The notes beneath the pieces are model-generated. The model was not told the DNA's origin. It searched no databases and was given only the letters and a program-made list of their open reading frames with translations. This document shows positions 33,717 through 43,136 of a stretch of DNA of 64,000 nt, one piece after another. Source of the stretch: an uncultured Helicobacteraceae bacterium. GTDB lineage: Bacteria > Campylobacterota > Campylobacteria > Campylobacterales > Helicobacteraceae. Numbering within the stretch: the stretch's first letter is position 1; every line of letters begins with the position of its first letter. The stretch covers positions 124,001-188,000 of the forward strand of contig CAJTQL010000002.1 in assembly GCA_910578285.1 (NCBI GenBank). The letters are read 5' to 3'. A program made the position numbers and the translations under genes.

Positions 33717-35389
33717 TGCAGTTTTTGGGAGTTGCGGCGCGCATGTATTATGATTTTCTCGAACAGACAGGGCGCAGTCTTGAATCGATTCCTATCTTTC
33801 AAAAAGAAATACGAGGAACAATCATTCGCCTGCAAGTGCCGCGTACAATCTTTACAGAATCTTTGCTTTTGCAGGTGGGGCAGGGTTTCTATGCGCTTGA
33901 TTCAGACGACTTTGCTGTGCAATATGATGATAAAAATGGCATACTCACTATCGAGACGCACGCAGAGCTTGTGAAAAGTGGACAAAAAGAAACAATTCAG
34001 CTCTTTTCCGACCTTAAATTCCTTGTGCAGGCTGTGATTCGATTCTATGCGAGCAACCGAGTGCAGCCGCTGTTTCATCATAAACGTTTGCAACAAATTG
34101 CGGCGATGTTGCCGCATGCAATTCCGTATGCACAACATTTGGATAGCTACCAAAATCATGCGCTACAATTGCTGTTTGCAAATCCCATTTCCTACATTTG
34201 GGGTCCACCTGGGAGCGGAAAGACCAAGGGGGTTTTGCTCGAATCGTTGCTATTTTTGCTTGCACAAAAGCAGCGGACTTTGCTGCTTGCGCCCACGAAC
34301 AATGCGCTTGAGCAGATTCTGAATGGAATCTTGCCCCAAGTGCAGTTGCGGCAATATCCACTTGAGTGCGTCTTTCGACTTGGGATTGCGAGTAGCGATT
34401 TTTTAGCGCGCTATCCGCAATGCTGTGATTACCATGCGCAAAAAGAGCAGCCCAATTTATTTGCCAACAAAAAAAGCAGCAAGCAACGCATGAGCGAGGC
34501 GAGTATTCTCGCGATGACTCTCGATGGATTCATCAAACGTTACGAGACAATCGACAACATCGCACACATTTTTCTTGATGAGGCGCCTTATACGCCGCTG
34601 ATTAAAGCTTTGACATTGGGCTATTTTACCGCGCCGCTCACGATGTTGGGCGACCACAAACAATTAGGACCTGTTTGCGAAGCAGGTGAGCGTGAGTTTG
34701 TGGGCGATGGGGCGATGATGCGTTTGTGGGCGATTTCGTCCATCTATGCCGAAGAGTTCGAGGAGGATTCATGCACACTTTTGGCAAAAGTGGCTAATAT
34801 CGAGCCACCAAAGCTACAAAAAACAGCGTGTGCACAGCTTTTGCAAAACTATCGCTATGGGCAGAATCTGACCGATTTGCTTGATTCATGTGTGTATCAT
34901 ATCGGTTTGCGCGGACAAGAAACACCCACAGAAATTTTCTATATTGATAGCGGCAAGTCTGCACCAATTGTGAGCAAACAATACCAAAGTATGAGCGAAG
35001 TAGCAGCAATTGCGGGGCTTGTGCCATATTTGGTGCAGCAAGAGACACAGCTGTTGCGCAAGGATTGTTTTGCCATTCTCACACCCTTTCGGTTGCAGCG
35101 CATGATGATTCTGCGAGCCTGCCCACAGCTGCGCAATAAAGATAAAGTTTTTACGATTCATCGTTCGCAAGGATTGGAATTTGATACCATCATTTTTTCT
35201 CCTGTGCTATTGCATTATTATCTCACCGATTCGCGCTGTATTGGTGCGTTGCAAGCATTGAATGTCGCCGTGAGTAGGGCGCGCAAGCAAATCATTCTTG
35301 TGTGTGATGTCGCGATGTGGCGCACGAACAAGGGGCAATTTTTGGAACGTTTGCTGCAAAACGCAAAACCGCTGAAGGGGGCATTATGA
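33716..35389 (+). CDS. Superfamily 1 (UPF1/DNA2-like) helicase inside the hyp operon
   Basis: 557 residues. Walker A IWGPPGSGKTKGVL (about residue 164), motif II HIFLDEAPYTPL (about 284), GDHKQLGP (motif III), and the C-terminal TIHRSQGLEFDTIIF and LNVAVSRARKQIIL (motifs V and VI). This is the UPF1-like SF1B arrangement. Its ATG overlaps the hypD stop (TAATG) and its end overlaps hypE (ATGA), so it is tightly coupled. I know no role for a helicase in hydrogenase maturation; it may be a passenger or an RNA/DNA repair enzyme. Confidence 0.8.
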   Translation: MQFLGVAARMYYDFLEQTGRSLESIPIFQKEIRGTIIRLQVPRTIFTESLLLQVGQGFYALDSDDFAVQYDDKNGILTIETHAELVKSGQKETIQLFSDLKFLVQAVIRFYASNRVQPLFHHKRLQQIAAMLPHAIPYAQHLDSYQNHALQLLFANPISYIWGPPGSGKTKGVLLESLLFLLAQKQRTLLLAPTNNALEQILNGILPQVQLRQYPLECVFRLGIASSDFLARYPQCCDYHAQKEQPNLFANKKSSKQRMSEASILAMTLDGFIKRYETIDNIAHIFLDEAPYTPLIKALTLGYFTAPLTMLGDHKQLGPVCEAGEREFVGDGAMMRLWAISSIYAEEFEEDSCTLLAKVANIEPPKLQKTACAQLLQNYRYGQNLTDLLDSCVYHIGLRGQETPTEIFYIDSGKSAPIVSKQYQSMSEVAAIAGLVPYLVQQETQLLRKDCFAILTPFRLQRMMILRACPQLRNKDKVFTIHRSQGLEFDTIIFSPVLLHYYLTDSRCIGALQALNVAVSRARKQIILVCDVAMWRTNKGQFLERLLQNAKPLKGAL

Positions 35390-36384
35390 ACAAATGGATT
35401 ACATTAGCCGAAGGTGGTGGTGGGCAGGAGAGCGCACGGCTTGTTGCCACATTTGGCGAGATTTTGGGATTGCAAAATGCGCATGAGGACGCCGGCGTTT
35501 TTTCGATGCCAAGTCCGCTAGCGATGAGCACCGATTCGTTTACGATTTTGCCTCTGTTTTTTCCCGGCGGTGATATTGGCAAATTGAGTGTGTGTGGCAG
35601 CCTCAATGATGTTGCAATGATGGGCGCAAAGCCCACATATCTCTCATGTGGCTTGGTGATTGAAGAGGGCTTTTTGCGCAAGGATTTGCATACAATTTTG
35701 CAATCCATGGCGCATGAGATGCAAAAGGCGGACGTGCAGATTGTGTGTGGCGATACAAAGGTAGTCGAACGAGGCGGGGTGAAGGGCATACTCATCAATA
35801 CGACTAGCTTGGGCGCTGTGCGTTGCCCTGCGCTTTCTTCACGCAATCTGTGTGCGGGCGATGCGGTGATTCTAAGTGGTGCTGCTGGAACACATGGCGC
35901 GCTTATCTTTGCATTGCGCGAAGAAATCAATCTGCAAAGTGCACTAGAGAGCGATTGCACACAACTCTATCCGATTATCGCGCCACTCTTTAACGCGGAT
36001 TTGTCATTGCATGCATTGCGCGATGCCACACGCGGCGGTGTTGCAGCAGTGCTCAACGAATGGGCGCTGGCTTCTAATGTTGGGATTGTGATTGAGCGTG
36101 AGAAGATTGTATTGCTTCCTGAAGTACGCGGAATCTGTGAGCTTTTGGGGCTCGATGCACTGAATTTAGCATGCGAGGGCGCGGCAGTCATTGCGCTGCC
36201 CAAAGAGAATGCATTGCGAGCGCTTGAGATTCTGCACCAAAACGGTGCAACCCATGCACGAATCATCGGCGAGGTCGTGCATACGCATCGTGGGCATGTG
36301 GTTTGCGAACAGCGGCTTGGAAGCTTTGTTACTCGACAATATCTTGAATATCCAAGTGGCGAGTTTTTGCCACGAATCTGCTAG
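35386..36384 (+). CDS. hypE: Hydrogenase maturation carbamoyl dehydratase
   Basis: 332 residues of the PurM-like ATP-binding family: AEGGGGQESARLV at the start, STDSFTILPLFFPGGDIGKL, DATRGGVAAVLNEWA. The C-terminus PRIC ends with the cysteine that carries the thiocarboxamide turned into thiocyanate for the cyanide ligands. The ATG overlaps the helicase stop. Confidence 0.95.
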   Translation: MNKWITLAEGGGGQESARLVATFGEILGLQNAHEDAGVFSMPSPLAMSTDSFTILPLFFPGGDIGKLSVCGSLNDVAMMGAKPTYLSCGLVIEEGFLRKDLHTILQSMAHEMQKADVQIVCGDTKVVERGGVKGILINTTSLGAVRCPALSSRNLCAGDAVILSGAAGTHGALIFALREEINLQSALESDCTQLYPIIAPLFNADLSLHALRDATRGGVAAVLNEWALASNVGIVIEREKIVLLPEVRGICELLGLDALNLACEGAAVIALPKENALRALEILHQNGATHARIIGEVVHTHRGHVVCEQRLGSFVTRQYLEYPSGEFLPRIC

Positions 36385-36391
36385 GTGCGCT

Positions 36392-36739
36392 ATGCATGAA
36401 TATTCGATTGTGGCAGATTTGGTTGAGAAATGTGAGGGCTATGCGTACACGCATTGTGCAAAAATTGTTACAATTTTTATTGGGCTTGGCGAACGTTCGG
36501 GTGTGAATGCCGAGTTGCTCGCTCGAGCGTTTGAAAATTATACCGAAGGAAGCAGCTTGGAACATGCAAGGCTGGAGATTGTGCCCATTCCTGTTACGAT
36601 TGCTTGCACGCAGTGTGGTGCAAACCATGTGGTAGAGAATTTAGAATATGGCACGTGTCCAAGCTGCAAGGGCTCGAATGTGCGCATTGTTGAAGGAGAA
36701 GAGATGATGTTATTGCGCCTCGAGATGGACAAGGACTAA
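36392..36739 (+). CDS. hypA: Hydrogenase/urease nickel metallochaperone
   Basis: 115 residues beginning MHEYSIVADLVEKC; His2 binds nickel. The zinc site CTQCGANH ... CPSC lies near residues 73-94. Works with HypB. Seven bases after hypE. In H. pylori hypA is adjacent to the coiled-coil gene and lpxB in the same order as here. Confidence 0.95.
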   Translation: MHEYSIVADLVEKCEGYAYTHCAKIVTIFIGLGERSGVNAELLARAFENYTEGSSLEHARLEIVPIPVTIACTQCGANHVVENLEYGTCPSCKGSNVRIVEGEEMMLLRLEMDKD

Positions 36740-36748
36740 GGAGGGAGA

Positions 36749-37801
36749 ATGGAGAATCGGGACAAGGAACGACTGCTGGAGTTTATCAAGCAGGAATCGC
36801 AAATTAGGGAACGTTGGCAGGTCGTTGAATGGTTTGAACAAGAGAAAAAGCGCTTTGAAGATGAGAAGCAGAATCTGCTTGAAAAATGTGAAAAACTTGA
36901 TAGGGAGTATAGCGAAAAAAGTCAACTGCTCGAAGAGATGCGCGAACAGCTTGGAACACTCGAACAAAGCTTTCGCGAGATGGAACGTAAAGAGATTGAG
37001 AGCAAAGAGCGCTATAAGGAACGTGAGACCCAAAGCCATCAGCTTTTGAGCCAGAATATGGAGCTCACCAACCAAGTGAGTGCGTTGCAAAAGGAACAAA
37101 AGGAGCTCAAACTTGCTGTGCAGTCGCTCAAGGCAGAATATATCGTGCGGCAGAATGCACTCAAAGACATCAAAGATAGGCGCGATTTGTTGCTCGAAAG
37201 CACAGCGCGTTCGAGCGTCCAAGAGGCAATGCCTGTGCATCGTGTTGAGGTTATGGGCAAAGGCGGTGAGGTGAAGAAGGCGATTCCTGCTAAAAACTAT
37301 TATGAGGAAATCATCGTGAAATTTCAAAGCGGTGAGAGCCGAAGCGAGCGCGAGCTGCATGAAGAAATCGAACGACTTCAAGCGCGCGTGGTTGACTTGG
37401 AGCTTGAAAATGCGAATTTGAGCATTGAAAATCGCGAATTGTGCGGTGAGATGACGCGCGCAAATGGGGCTGCGATAAAAAATATTGTTGTGCAACGTAC
37501 CGAAAAAGAGCAAACAAGTGATTTGGCTTCTAAAAAACCAAAGAAACAAAAAGAAAAACTAGCAGCGAGCAAAATACAAGAAACATCGCTAGCAAGGGCA
37601 ATTCCAGAGTCCGAGATTGAGGATAAAATTGCTCATTTGGGGCAGGTTGTGGAATCGAGCAATTTTAAAGAAGGCGAGGATAACGAATTATCTGAAGCGC
37701 TTGGACTTGAATCGTTTAGCGGCGATTCGCCCAAAAAGACATTGCTCGAGGATATGCGTATCATCGTTCCAACTTTTGCTAATACGAAGAATATGCAATG
37801 A
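36749..37801 (+). CDS. Coiled-coil protein conserved next to lpxB
   Basis: 350 residues, hydrophilic. Residues about 1-140 and 200-245 are long coiled coils rich in Glu, Lys and Gln; the rest is low-complexity and charged. There is no signal peptide or membrane segment, so it is cytoplasmic. A homologue lies between hypA and lpxB in H. pylori, as I recall. The function is unknown. GGAGG precedes the ATG and the end overlaps lpxB (ATGA). Confidence 0.75.
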   Translation: MENRDKERLLEFIKQESQIRERWQVVEWFEQEKKRFEDEKQNLLEKCEKLDREYSEKSQLLEEMREQLGTLEQSFREMERKEIESKERYKERETQSHQLLSQNMELTNQVSALQKEQKELKLAVQSLKAEYIVRQNALKDIKDRRDLLLESTARSSVQEAMPVHRVEVMGKGGEVKKAIPAKNYYEEIIVKFQSGESRSERELHEEIERLQARVVDLELENANLSIENRELCGEMTRANGAAIKNIVVQRTEKEQTSDLASKKPKKQKEKLAASKIQETSLARAIPESEIEDKIAHLGQVVESSNFKEGEDNELSEALGLESFSGDSPKKTLLEDMRIIVPTFANTKNMQ

Positions 37802-38853
37802 AAATTGTTGTGAGTGCGCTTGAACCAAGCGCAAATGTGCATTTGAATGTGTTGCTTTCGCATCTAAAAAACCAAGATATTGAGATATGCGGCGTGTTTG
37901 ATAGCAATCTCGTGCAAGGTTTCCAATCTCTGCATTCCCTCGCCGAGTTTGCTGTCATGGGCTTTTTGGGTGTGGTTGGCAAGATTCCCTTTTTGCGCCA
38001 TGTGCAACGCGAGATTGTGAAACTTGCTAAAGATGCTGATAAGGTTTTGCTCATGGATTCAAGCTCGTTCAATCTCCCGATAGCCAAAGCCATTAAACAG
38101 CATGGTTATACAGCTGAAGTGATTTATTATATTTTACCGCAAGTATGGATTTGGAAGCCATGGCGTGCCAAAACTCTCGAGCGCTATTGCGACAGGCTTG
38201 CTGCCATTTTTCCATTTGAAACTGCATGCTATCAGAGCAAAGTCGAATTCGTAGGGAATCCATTGCTCGATACCCTTCCTCCTGCGCGCGTGAGCCCAAT
38301 AGATTCGCGTGAAATCGCTTTTTTGCCGGGTAGCAGGCGCGCTGAAATTGCCTACCTATTTCCCGTTTTTGCCGAAGTGGCACAGATTTTGCGCACACAG
38401 GGCTACACAACAACCTTGGTTGTCCCTTCTGTGTTTCAAAAAACCGACTTACACACACTCTATGGAGATGTGAGTGGATTCCAAATCGCGTATGATACGC
38501 CTGCAACATTGCAACGTTGTGATTTTGCCTTTGTTTGTAGCGGCACGGCAACCTTGCAAGCAGCGCTTATGGGTATTCCCTTTGTGCTTGCCTACAAGGC
38601 ACGCGCACTCGATTATGCGCTGGCGTCTTTTGTTGTCAATCCGCGCTATATCGGGCTTGCGAACATCATGTTTGACAAAATGGGCAAAGCGCCCTTGCAT
38701 GTTGAGCTGCGGCAAAATGATGTGAATTGCAACAACCTTCTTGATGCATTTGCACATGTCGATGCGAACGCATACATCACAGCAGCGCACGAACTGCGCA
38801 ATTATCTGCAATCGGGCAGCTCGCAAAAGGTTGCGCGATGGCTCATTGGCTAA
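37798..38853 (+). CDS. lpxB: Lipid-A-disaccharide synthase
   Basis: 351 residues. Couples UDP-2,3-diacylglucosamine and lipid X in lipid A synthesis at the inner membrane. Family blocks: SALEPSANVHLNVLL at the N-terminus (SxEpSgd type), YYILPQVWIWKPWRAK, FLPGSRRAEI, and CSGTATLQAALMGIPFVLAY. Confidence 0.93.
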   Translation: MKIVVSALEPSANVHLNVLLSHLKNQDIEICGVFDSNLVQGFQSLHSLAEFAVMGFLGVVGKIPFLRHVQREIVKLAKDADKVLLMDSSSFNLPIAKAIKQHGYTAEVIYYILPQVWIWKPWRAKTLERYCDRLAAIFPFETACYQSKVEFVGNPLLDTLPPARVSPIDSREIAFLPGSRRAEIAYLFPVFAEVAQILRTQGYTTTLVVPSVFQKTDLHTLYGDVSGFQIAYDTPATLQRCDFAFVCSGTATLQAALMGIPFVLAYKARALDYALASFVVNPRYIGLANIMFDKMGKAPLHVELRQNDVNCNNLLDAFAHVDANAYITAAHELRNYLQSGSSQKVARWLIG

Positions 38854-38904
38854 GTGCTTTTTAAAAGGCACTACGTTACTATAAAGTCTTTATTCGGAGG
38901 CAGA

Positions 38905-39414
38905 ATGCAACAACAAAACGAACCTATGACGCATTATGGCTATGATTTAGTTGTGGCGGAGCTCAAGAATCTCAAAGAAGTTGAGCGCCCCAATATTGTC
39001 AAAGAAATCAGCATTGCACGTGAACATGGCGACCTCAAAGAAAATGCCGAATACCATGCGGCAAAAGAGAAACAGCAATTCATCGAGGCGCGGATTAATG
39101 AGCTGGGCGATTTACTTTCGCGCATACGTGTGCTTGACCCTTCGGCGCTCAAGCATGACAAAATCGGCTTTGGCAGTACGTTTGAGATTCTTGATTTGGA
39201 TACAGACAAAAAAACATGCTATACGATTGTGGGTAGTGTCGAGAGCAATCCAAAACGTGGGCTCATTTCGTTCCATTCGCCGCTTGCTAAAGCCTTTATC
39301 GGCAAAGAAGAAGGCGATGAGGTGAGCGTCAAGCTACCGAGCGGCGAAGTTGATTACGAGGTTGTGCGTGTATTTTTTCGAGAGATTGTGTTTGGGGAAA
39401 ACGATGCGCATTAA
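38905..39414 (+). CDS. greA: Transcription elongation factor
   Basis: 169 residues. Rescues backtracked RNA polymerase. N-terminal coiled coil with the acidic tip (IAREHGDLKENAEYHAAKE) and the C-terminal GSVESNPKRGLISFHSPLAKA-type end. The start was placed at the ATG at 38905 behind GGAGG; an ATG seven codons later (MTHYGYD) is possible. Overlaps dut by 11 bases. Confidence 0.94.
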   Translation: MQQQNEPMTHYGYDLVVAELKNLKEVERPNIVKEISIAREHGDLKENAEYHAAKEKQQFIEARINELGDLLSRIRVLDPSALKHDKIGFGSTFEILDLDTDKKTCYTIVGSVESNPKRGLISFHSPLAKAFIGKEEGDEVSVKLPSGEVDYEVVRVFFREIVFGENDAH

Positions 39415-39829
39415 TGTCAAGAAGATTCACAAAAATGCACAGATTCCGTGCTATCAAAGTGCAGGTGCTGCGGGATTTGATTTGCATGCATGTGAATCTG
39501 TACGCATCGAGCCCGGTTCTGTGGGCGTTGTGCCAATTGGAATCGCGATTGAGATTGAGAGCGGCTTTGAGGTGCAGGTGCGTTCAAGAAGCGGGCTTGC
39601 TTTGCAGGGAATTAGCGTGCTGAATAGCCCCGGGACAATCGATAGCGATTATCGTGGCGAATTGCGAGTGATTTTGATGAATCATTCCACGTCCCCTTTT
39701 GTCGTGCAAATTGGCGATAGAATCGCACAGGGCGTGCTTGCGCGCGTATTTTCTGCCGAGTTTGCAGAAGTGCCGATTCTCAACCCGAGTGTTCGTGATA
39801 CAAAGGGCTTTGGCAGCACAGGAATATAG
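39404..39829 (+). CDS. dut: dUTP diphosphatase
   Basis: 141 residues. Keeps uracil out of DNA and supplies dUMP. All five motifs are visible: AGAAGFDLHA, RSRSGLALQG, NSPGTIDSDYRGE, GDRIAQGV, and the C-terminal RDTKGFGSTG loop. Confidence 0.95.
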   Translation: MRINVKKIHKNAQIPCYQSAGAAGFDLHACESVRIEPGSVGVVPIGIAIEIESGFEVQVRSRSGLALQGISVLNSPGTIDSDYRGELRVILMNHSTSPFVVQIGDRIAQGVLARVFSAEFAEVPILNPSVRDTKGFGSTGI

Positions 39830-39837
39830 GAGAGACG

Positions 39838-40572
39838 ATGAGCTTAGAACAAAATATCCAGAAACTCAAAGATGAAGCGGTTGCCGAAGAGAAGTTTTTG
39901 GAAAGCTTTTTGCGAGTCGAAAAATTTTGGAAAAACTTCAAAACACCCATTATCATTGCGCTTGTCGTGTTTGTCTTTGGCAGTGCGGGTTATTTTGCAA
40001 GCCAATGGTTTGCAGAAATGCAAAAAAAGGAGCATTTCGCACTCTATGAATCGCTTCTTGCCGAACCAGAGAATGAGCAAAAGCTCCTTGCGCTCAAACA
40101 GAGTGGCTCACCACTCTATGAGCTTTTTTTGCTCAAGCGCGCGTCTATGGCAAATGATGTGGCTGCGCTCGAGCAGCTTTCAGGTGCGCAAGAAAGCTTT
40201 CTTGCAATGCTTGCGCGCTATCAGGCTGCTTCGCTCAAGGGCGATTTGCAAGCGCTTGATTCCTTACATGATGTCGATGTGATGCTCGCCGAGATGACGC
40301 TTTTGCAGCGCGCTTATTTATTGTTGAAAACTGATGAAATTGCAGAGGCGCATAGCCTGCTTGGCAAGATTCCGCTTGATTCGCCTTTGCATGGAATCGC
40401 ACAATTTTTCATGCATTATGGAATCACCAAAACCACACAAGCAGCCGCCACACAAGATGCAAACAAACCCCCAGAGGGAATCGAAATTTTTGACGCAAAC
40501 GAATCGCAAAATAGCGGAGCGATTGAGGGAATCGAGCTCTTTAATGGTGCGAAATCGCAACCAAAGGAATAG
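39838..40572 (+). CDS. Inner-membrane protein with periplasmic helical repeats
   Basis: 244 residues. A cytoplasmic N-terminus is followed by one membrane helix (about residues 37-58, PIIIALVVFVFGSAGYFASQ). The periplasmic remainder is of TPR-like helical hairpins, somewhat like YfgM. Position matches the hypothetical beside dut in H. pylori. The function is unknown. Confidence 0.7.
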   Translation: MSLEQNIQKLKDEAVAEEKFLESFLRVEKFWKNFKTPIIIALVVFVFGSAGYFASQWFAEMQKKEHFALYESLLAEPENEQKLLALKQSGSPLYELFLLKRASMANDVAALEQLSGAQESFLAMLARYQAASLKGDLQALDSLHDVDVMLAEMTLLQRAYLLLKTDEIAEAHSLLGKIPLDSPLHGIAQFFMHYGITKTTQAAATQDANKPPEGIEIFDANESQNSGAIEGIELFNGAKSQPKE

Positions 40573-40573
40573 C

Positions 40574-41554
40574 ATGCGAATCTTGCTTTTTCTTTATGTC
40601 GCCCTTTGTCTCACTGCTTGCAGCAGCAAGCAATACTATACGCCAAGCAATATCGAAGCTGAAGTGCAGCCGCTCGCGCTCACATCGCCTCTTGCAATTC
40701 AAAAAAGTGGCGGCATCACGCTCGAAAATGGTGCTGTGCTCACACGTGCTGGAATCTCGAGCTACAAACTCGAGCGCGGCTGTGTATTTTTGAACGAAAA
40801 TGAGGACAATATCCTTATGCTTTGTGATGAGACATTGCGGATTTTAGACAAACAAAGCGGCATAAAACAAAATTTGAGCTATCCACACAAACCGATTGCT
40901 GCCTCGATGAATGGCGAGATTCTTGCGCTTGTGCTTGCTGATAATACACTTTTATTGCAAAATGTACATACAGAACAGATTTTGTTTAGCCAAAAGCAGC
41001 CGAGCGTGAGTGCGATTAGCGACATCAATGCGAACCCCTACTTCTTGCGCGATTTGGTGATTTTCCCCACTCTTGATGGTGCGCTTGTGATTGTCGATTA
41101 TAATCGTTTGCAGATTGTGCGCAATATTGTTGTGGGCAACGCATCGCAGTTTAATAATGTCAGCTTTCTTGATGTGTTCAATAATCGATTGTTTGCTGCA
41201 ACCAAGTTTCGGCTGATTGCCGTCAGCCCAGAATATATCAGCACGCAAGACGTCAATGTGCGCGAGGTGTTGGTGTTGCGCGATAGAGTCTATATCTTCA
41301 CTACCGATGGCGAGGTTTTGCTTTGCGATATGAATCTTAATATCCAAAAACGTATTAAATTTTCTTTTGCCCATTTCCTTGCTGTGGCAGTAGGGCAAGA
41401 GCTTGCAATCCTTGAAAAACGTGGCTATATCATCGCGCTTGAGCCAGACTTTGAATCCTTCCGTGTCTATCAAATCACTAGAGATATTCAAATGCCTACT
41501 TTTGGCGATTCAAAGGCCTTATATTTTGGCGAATATTACATCAAGATTCCATAG
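40574..41554 (+). CDS. Outer-membrane lipoprotein with beta-propeller-like repeats
   Basis: 326 residues. Signal sequence with lipobox LTAC (Cys at about residue 16). The rest has repeated beta-rich units (for example LVIFPTLDGALVIVDYNRLQ, LFAATKFRLIAVSP, RVYIFTTDGEVLLCDM) like a BamB/PQQ propeller. A role in envelope assembly is an inference. The start is the ATG at 40574, one base after the upstream stop. Confidence 0.7.
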   Translation: MRILLFLYVALCLTACSSKQYYTPSNIEAEVQPLALTSPLAIQKSGGITLENGAVLTRAGISSYKLERGCVFLNENEDNILMLCDETLRILDKQSGIKQNLSYPHKPIAASMNGEILALVLADNTLLLQNVHTEQILFSQKQPSVSAISDINANPYFLRDLVIFPTLDGALVIVDYNRLQIVRNIVVGNASQFNNVSFLDVFNNRLFAATKFRLIAVSPEYISTQDVNVREVLVLRDRVYIFTTDGEVLLCDMNLNIQKRIKFSFAHFLAVAVGQELAILEKRGYIIALEPDFESFRVYQITRDIQMPTFGDSKALYFGEYYIKIP

Positions 41555-41563
41555 GGGCTAGGC

Positions 41564-42196
41564 ATGGTTTTGTGCGACATTGGCAATAGCTATCTGCATT
41601 TTTATTACAATGGGCGCGTTTGGAAGGTGCAGGCGGAGCGACTAGAGCGCGATGAGGCGCTGCTGCCAATGTATTATGTCAGTGTGAGTCAGAAAAAGAC
41701 GAAATATCTCCTCGAGATATTTCCCGAGGCGATTAATCTCACGCCTTATATGCTGCTCGATACAGCGTATATTGGGCTTGGTGCTGATAGAATCGCGGCA
41801 TGCAAAGGTGTGAGCGATGGCGTGATTGTCGATGCGGGCAGTGCGATTACAATTGATGTGATGCAAGACAACATGCACTTGGGTGGCTGCATTTTGCCCG
41901 GTCTTGTGATGTATGGCAAGATGTATCGTAACATTTCGTCTGTGCTTGGCGGTGAATTGAATCTCGCCATTGAGTTCAACGCATTTCCGCAAAACACGCG
42001 CGATGCATTGAGCTATGGTGCGCTCAAAAGCATTGTGCTGACGATTGAATCGATTGCAAAAAATAAAAAACTCTATTTCACAGGTGGCGATGGCAAATTT
42101 TTGGCACGATTTTTTGCTGGCGCAATTCAAGATGATTCGCTCGTATTCAAGGGCATGTTACGCGCCATTGCAGAGCAAAAAGGGAGAAGCAGATGA
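41564..42196 (+). CDS. coaX: Type III pantothenate kinase
   Basis: 210 residues of the ASKHA-fold CoaX, the first step of CoA synthesis. DIGNSYLHFYY is the N-terminal phosphate loop; GADRIAACKG and VDAGSAITIDVM are conserved blocks; LYFTGGDGKFLARF is C-terminal. Overlaps hisG. Confidence 0.92.
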   Translation: MVLCDIGNSYLHFYYNGRVWKVQAERLERDEALLPMYYVSVSQKKTKYLLEIFPEAINLTPYMLLDTAYIGLGADRIAACKGVSDGVIVDAGSAITIDVMQDNMHLGGCILPGLVMYGKMYRNISSVLGGELNLAIEFNAFPQNTRDALSYGALKSIVLTIESIAKNKKLYFTGGDGKFLARFFAGAIQDDSLVFKGMLRAIAEQKGRSR

Positions 42197-42816
42197 AACT
42201 ACGTATTGCGTTGCCCAAAGGGCGAATTGCTGAACGGGCACTCATGGTTTTTGAGCAAATCTGTGGCGCACGCATCGCTTTTAGCGGGCGCAAGCTTTTG
42301 TGCGATGTGGGCGATTGGCAGTTCTTACTTGTGCGCAATCAAGATATTCCTGCGTATGTGCAACACCAAGCAGCCGATGTTGGGATTGTTGGGCTCGATG
42401 TGCTCGAAGAGCAGAGCAGCCAACTTGTGCGGCTTTTGGATTTGGGTTTTGGGCATTGTCGCGTGGTTGTGGCTTCGCCTATGGGGAGCGAGATTGACAA
42501 CACCAAGCCCGCATTGCGAATCGCAACAAAAATGGTCAATCTTGCAAAAAGCTATTTTGCTTCGCAAGCCATTGCGGTTGAAATTATTAAACTCTATGGT
42601 TCGATTGAGCTCGCACCAAGCGTTGGGCTTTGTGATGCGATTGTGGATATTGTCGAGACGGGCAACACTCTCAAAGAGAATGCACTCAAAATCGATGCCG
42701 TGATTCTGCAATCCAGCGCTTATTTGGTTGCAAATCCCAATAGCTTCTATGCTAAACGCAAGGCGATTTTGAATCTGCGCGCACAATTGCAACATGTGAT
42801 TGAGACAGCGCGATGA
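42193..42816 (+). CDS. hisG: ATP phosphoribosyltransferase, short form
   Basis: 207 residues, first enzyme of histidine synthesis. LRIALPKGRIAERAL, DVGIVGLDVLEE and the PRPP-binding DAIVDIVETGNTLKEN are seen. The C-terminal regulatory domain is missing, so it is the short type that works with HisZ, which is not in the window. Confidence 0.93.
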   Translation: MKLRIALPKGRIAERALMVFEQICGARIAFSGRKLLCDVGDWQFLLVRNQDIPAYVQHQAADVGIVGLDVLEEQSSQLVRLLDLGFGHCRVVVASPMGSEIDNTKPALRIATKMVNLAKSYFASQAIAVEIIKLYGSIELAPSVGLCDAIVDIVETGNTLKENALKIDAVILQSSAYLVANPNSFYAKRKAILNLRAQLQHVIETAR

Positions 42817-43136
42817 GGTGGTGCTATTTTTGCCTTTGTTTGGGCGTGTTGTGGGCAGAATGGGTGATGTTTAGCGATAGTACCGATACTTATCTCTACA
42901 ACAACCAAACAGGAGAGGTGTATATCCGCCACAAACAAGGCGGGTTGAATTACAAAGACTTTTTTGTACGTATGCCAAACGGCGTGATTCCAGAAAACAT
43001 TCAAGCACCAAGTTTGCCACAAAGTTCGATAAAGCCACTCACAGGAACGAGCAACGATAAGGATTTGAATGCGGCAAAGAGAATGGTTGAAGAGGCGACA
43101 AAGCAAATGGGGAACATGCTGTATCAGGGGCAATAG
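42813..43136 (+). CDS. Small secreted protein of unknown function
   Basis: 107 residues. The start MRWCYFCLCLGVLWAEW looks like a short signal peptide. The mature part is hydrophilic, with FFVRMPNGVIPENIQ and a C-terminal helix (NAAKRMVEEATKQMGNM). Overlaps hisG by an ATGA and ends just before the EAL gene. Not recognised. Confidence 0.6.
   Translation: MRWCYFCLCLGVLWAEWVMFSDSTDTYLYNNQTGEVYIRHKQGGLNYKDFFVRMPNGVIPENIQAPSLPQSSIKPLTGTSNDKDLNAAKRMVEEATKQMGNMLYQGQ

Noticed and set aside
36710..37549. A 279-codon minus-strand frame opposite the coiled-coil gene
   Set aside because: Its Leu/Phe-rich sequence is what the complement of a Glu/Lys-rich coiled coil gives; it is not a membrane protein gene.
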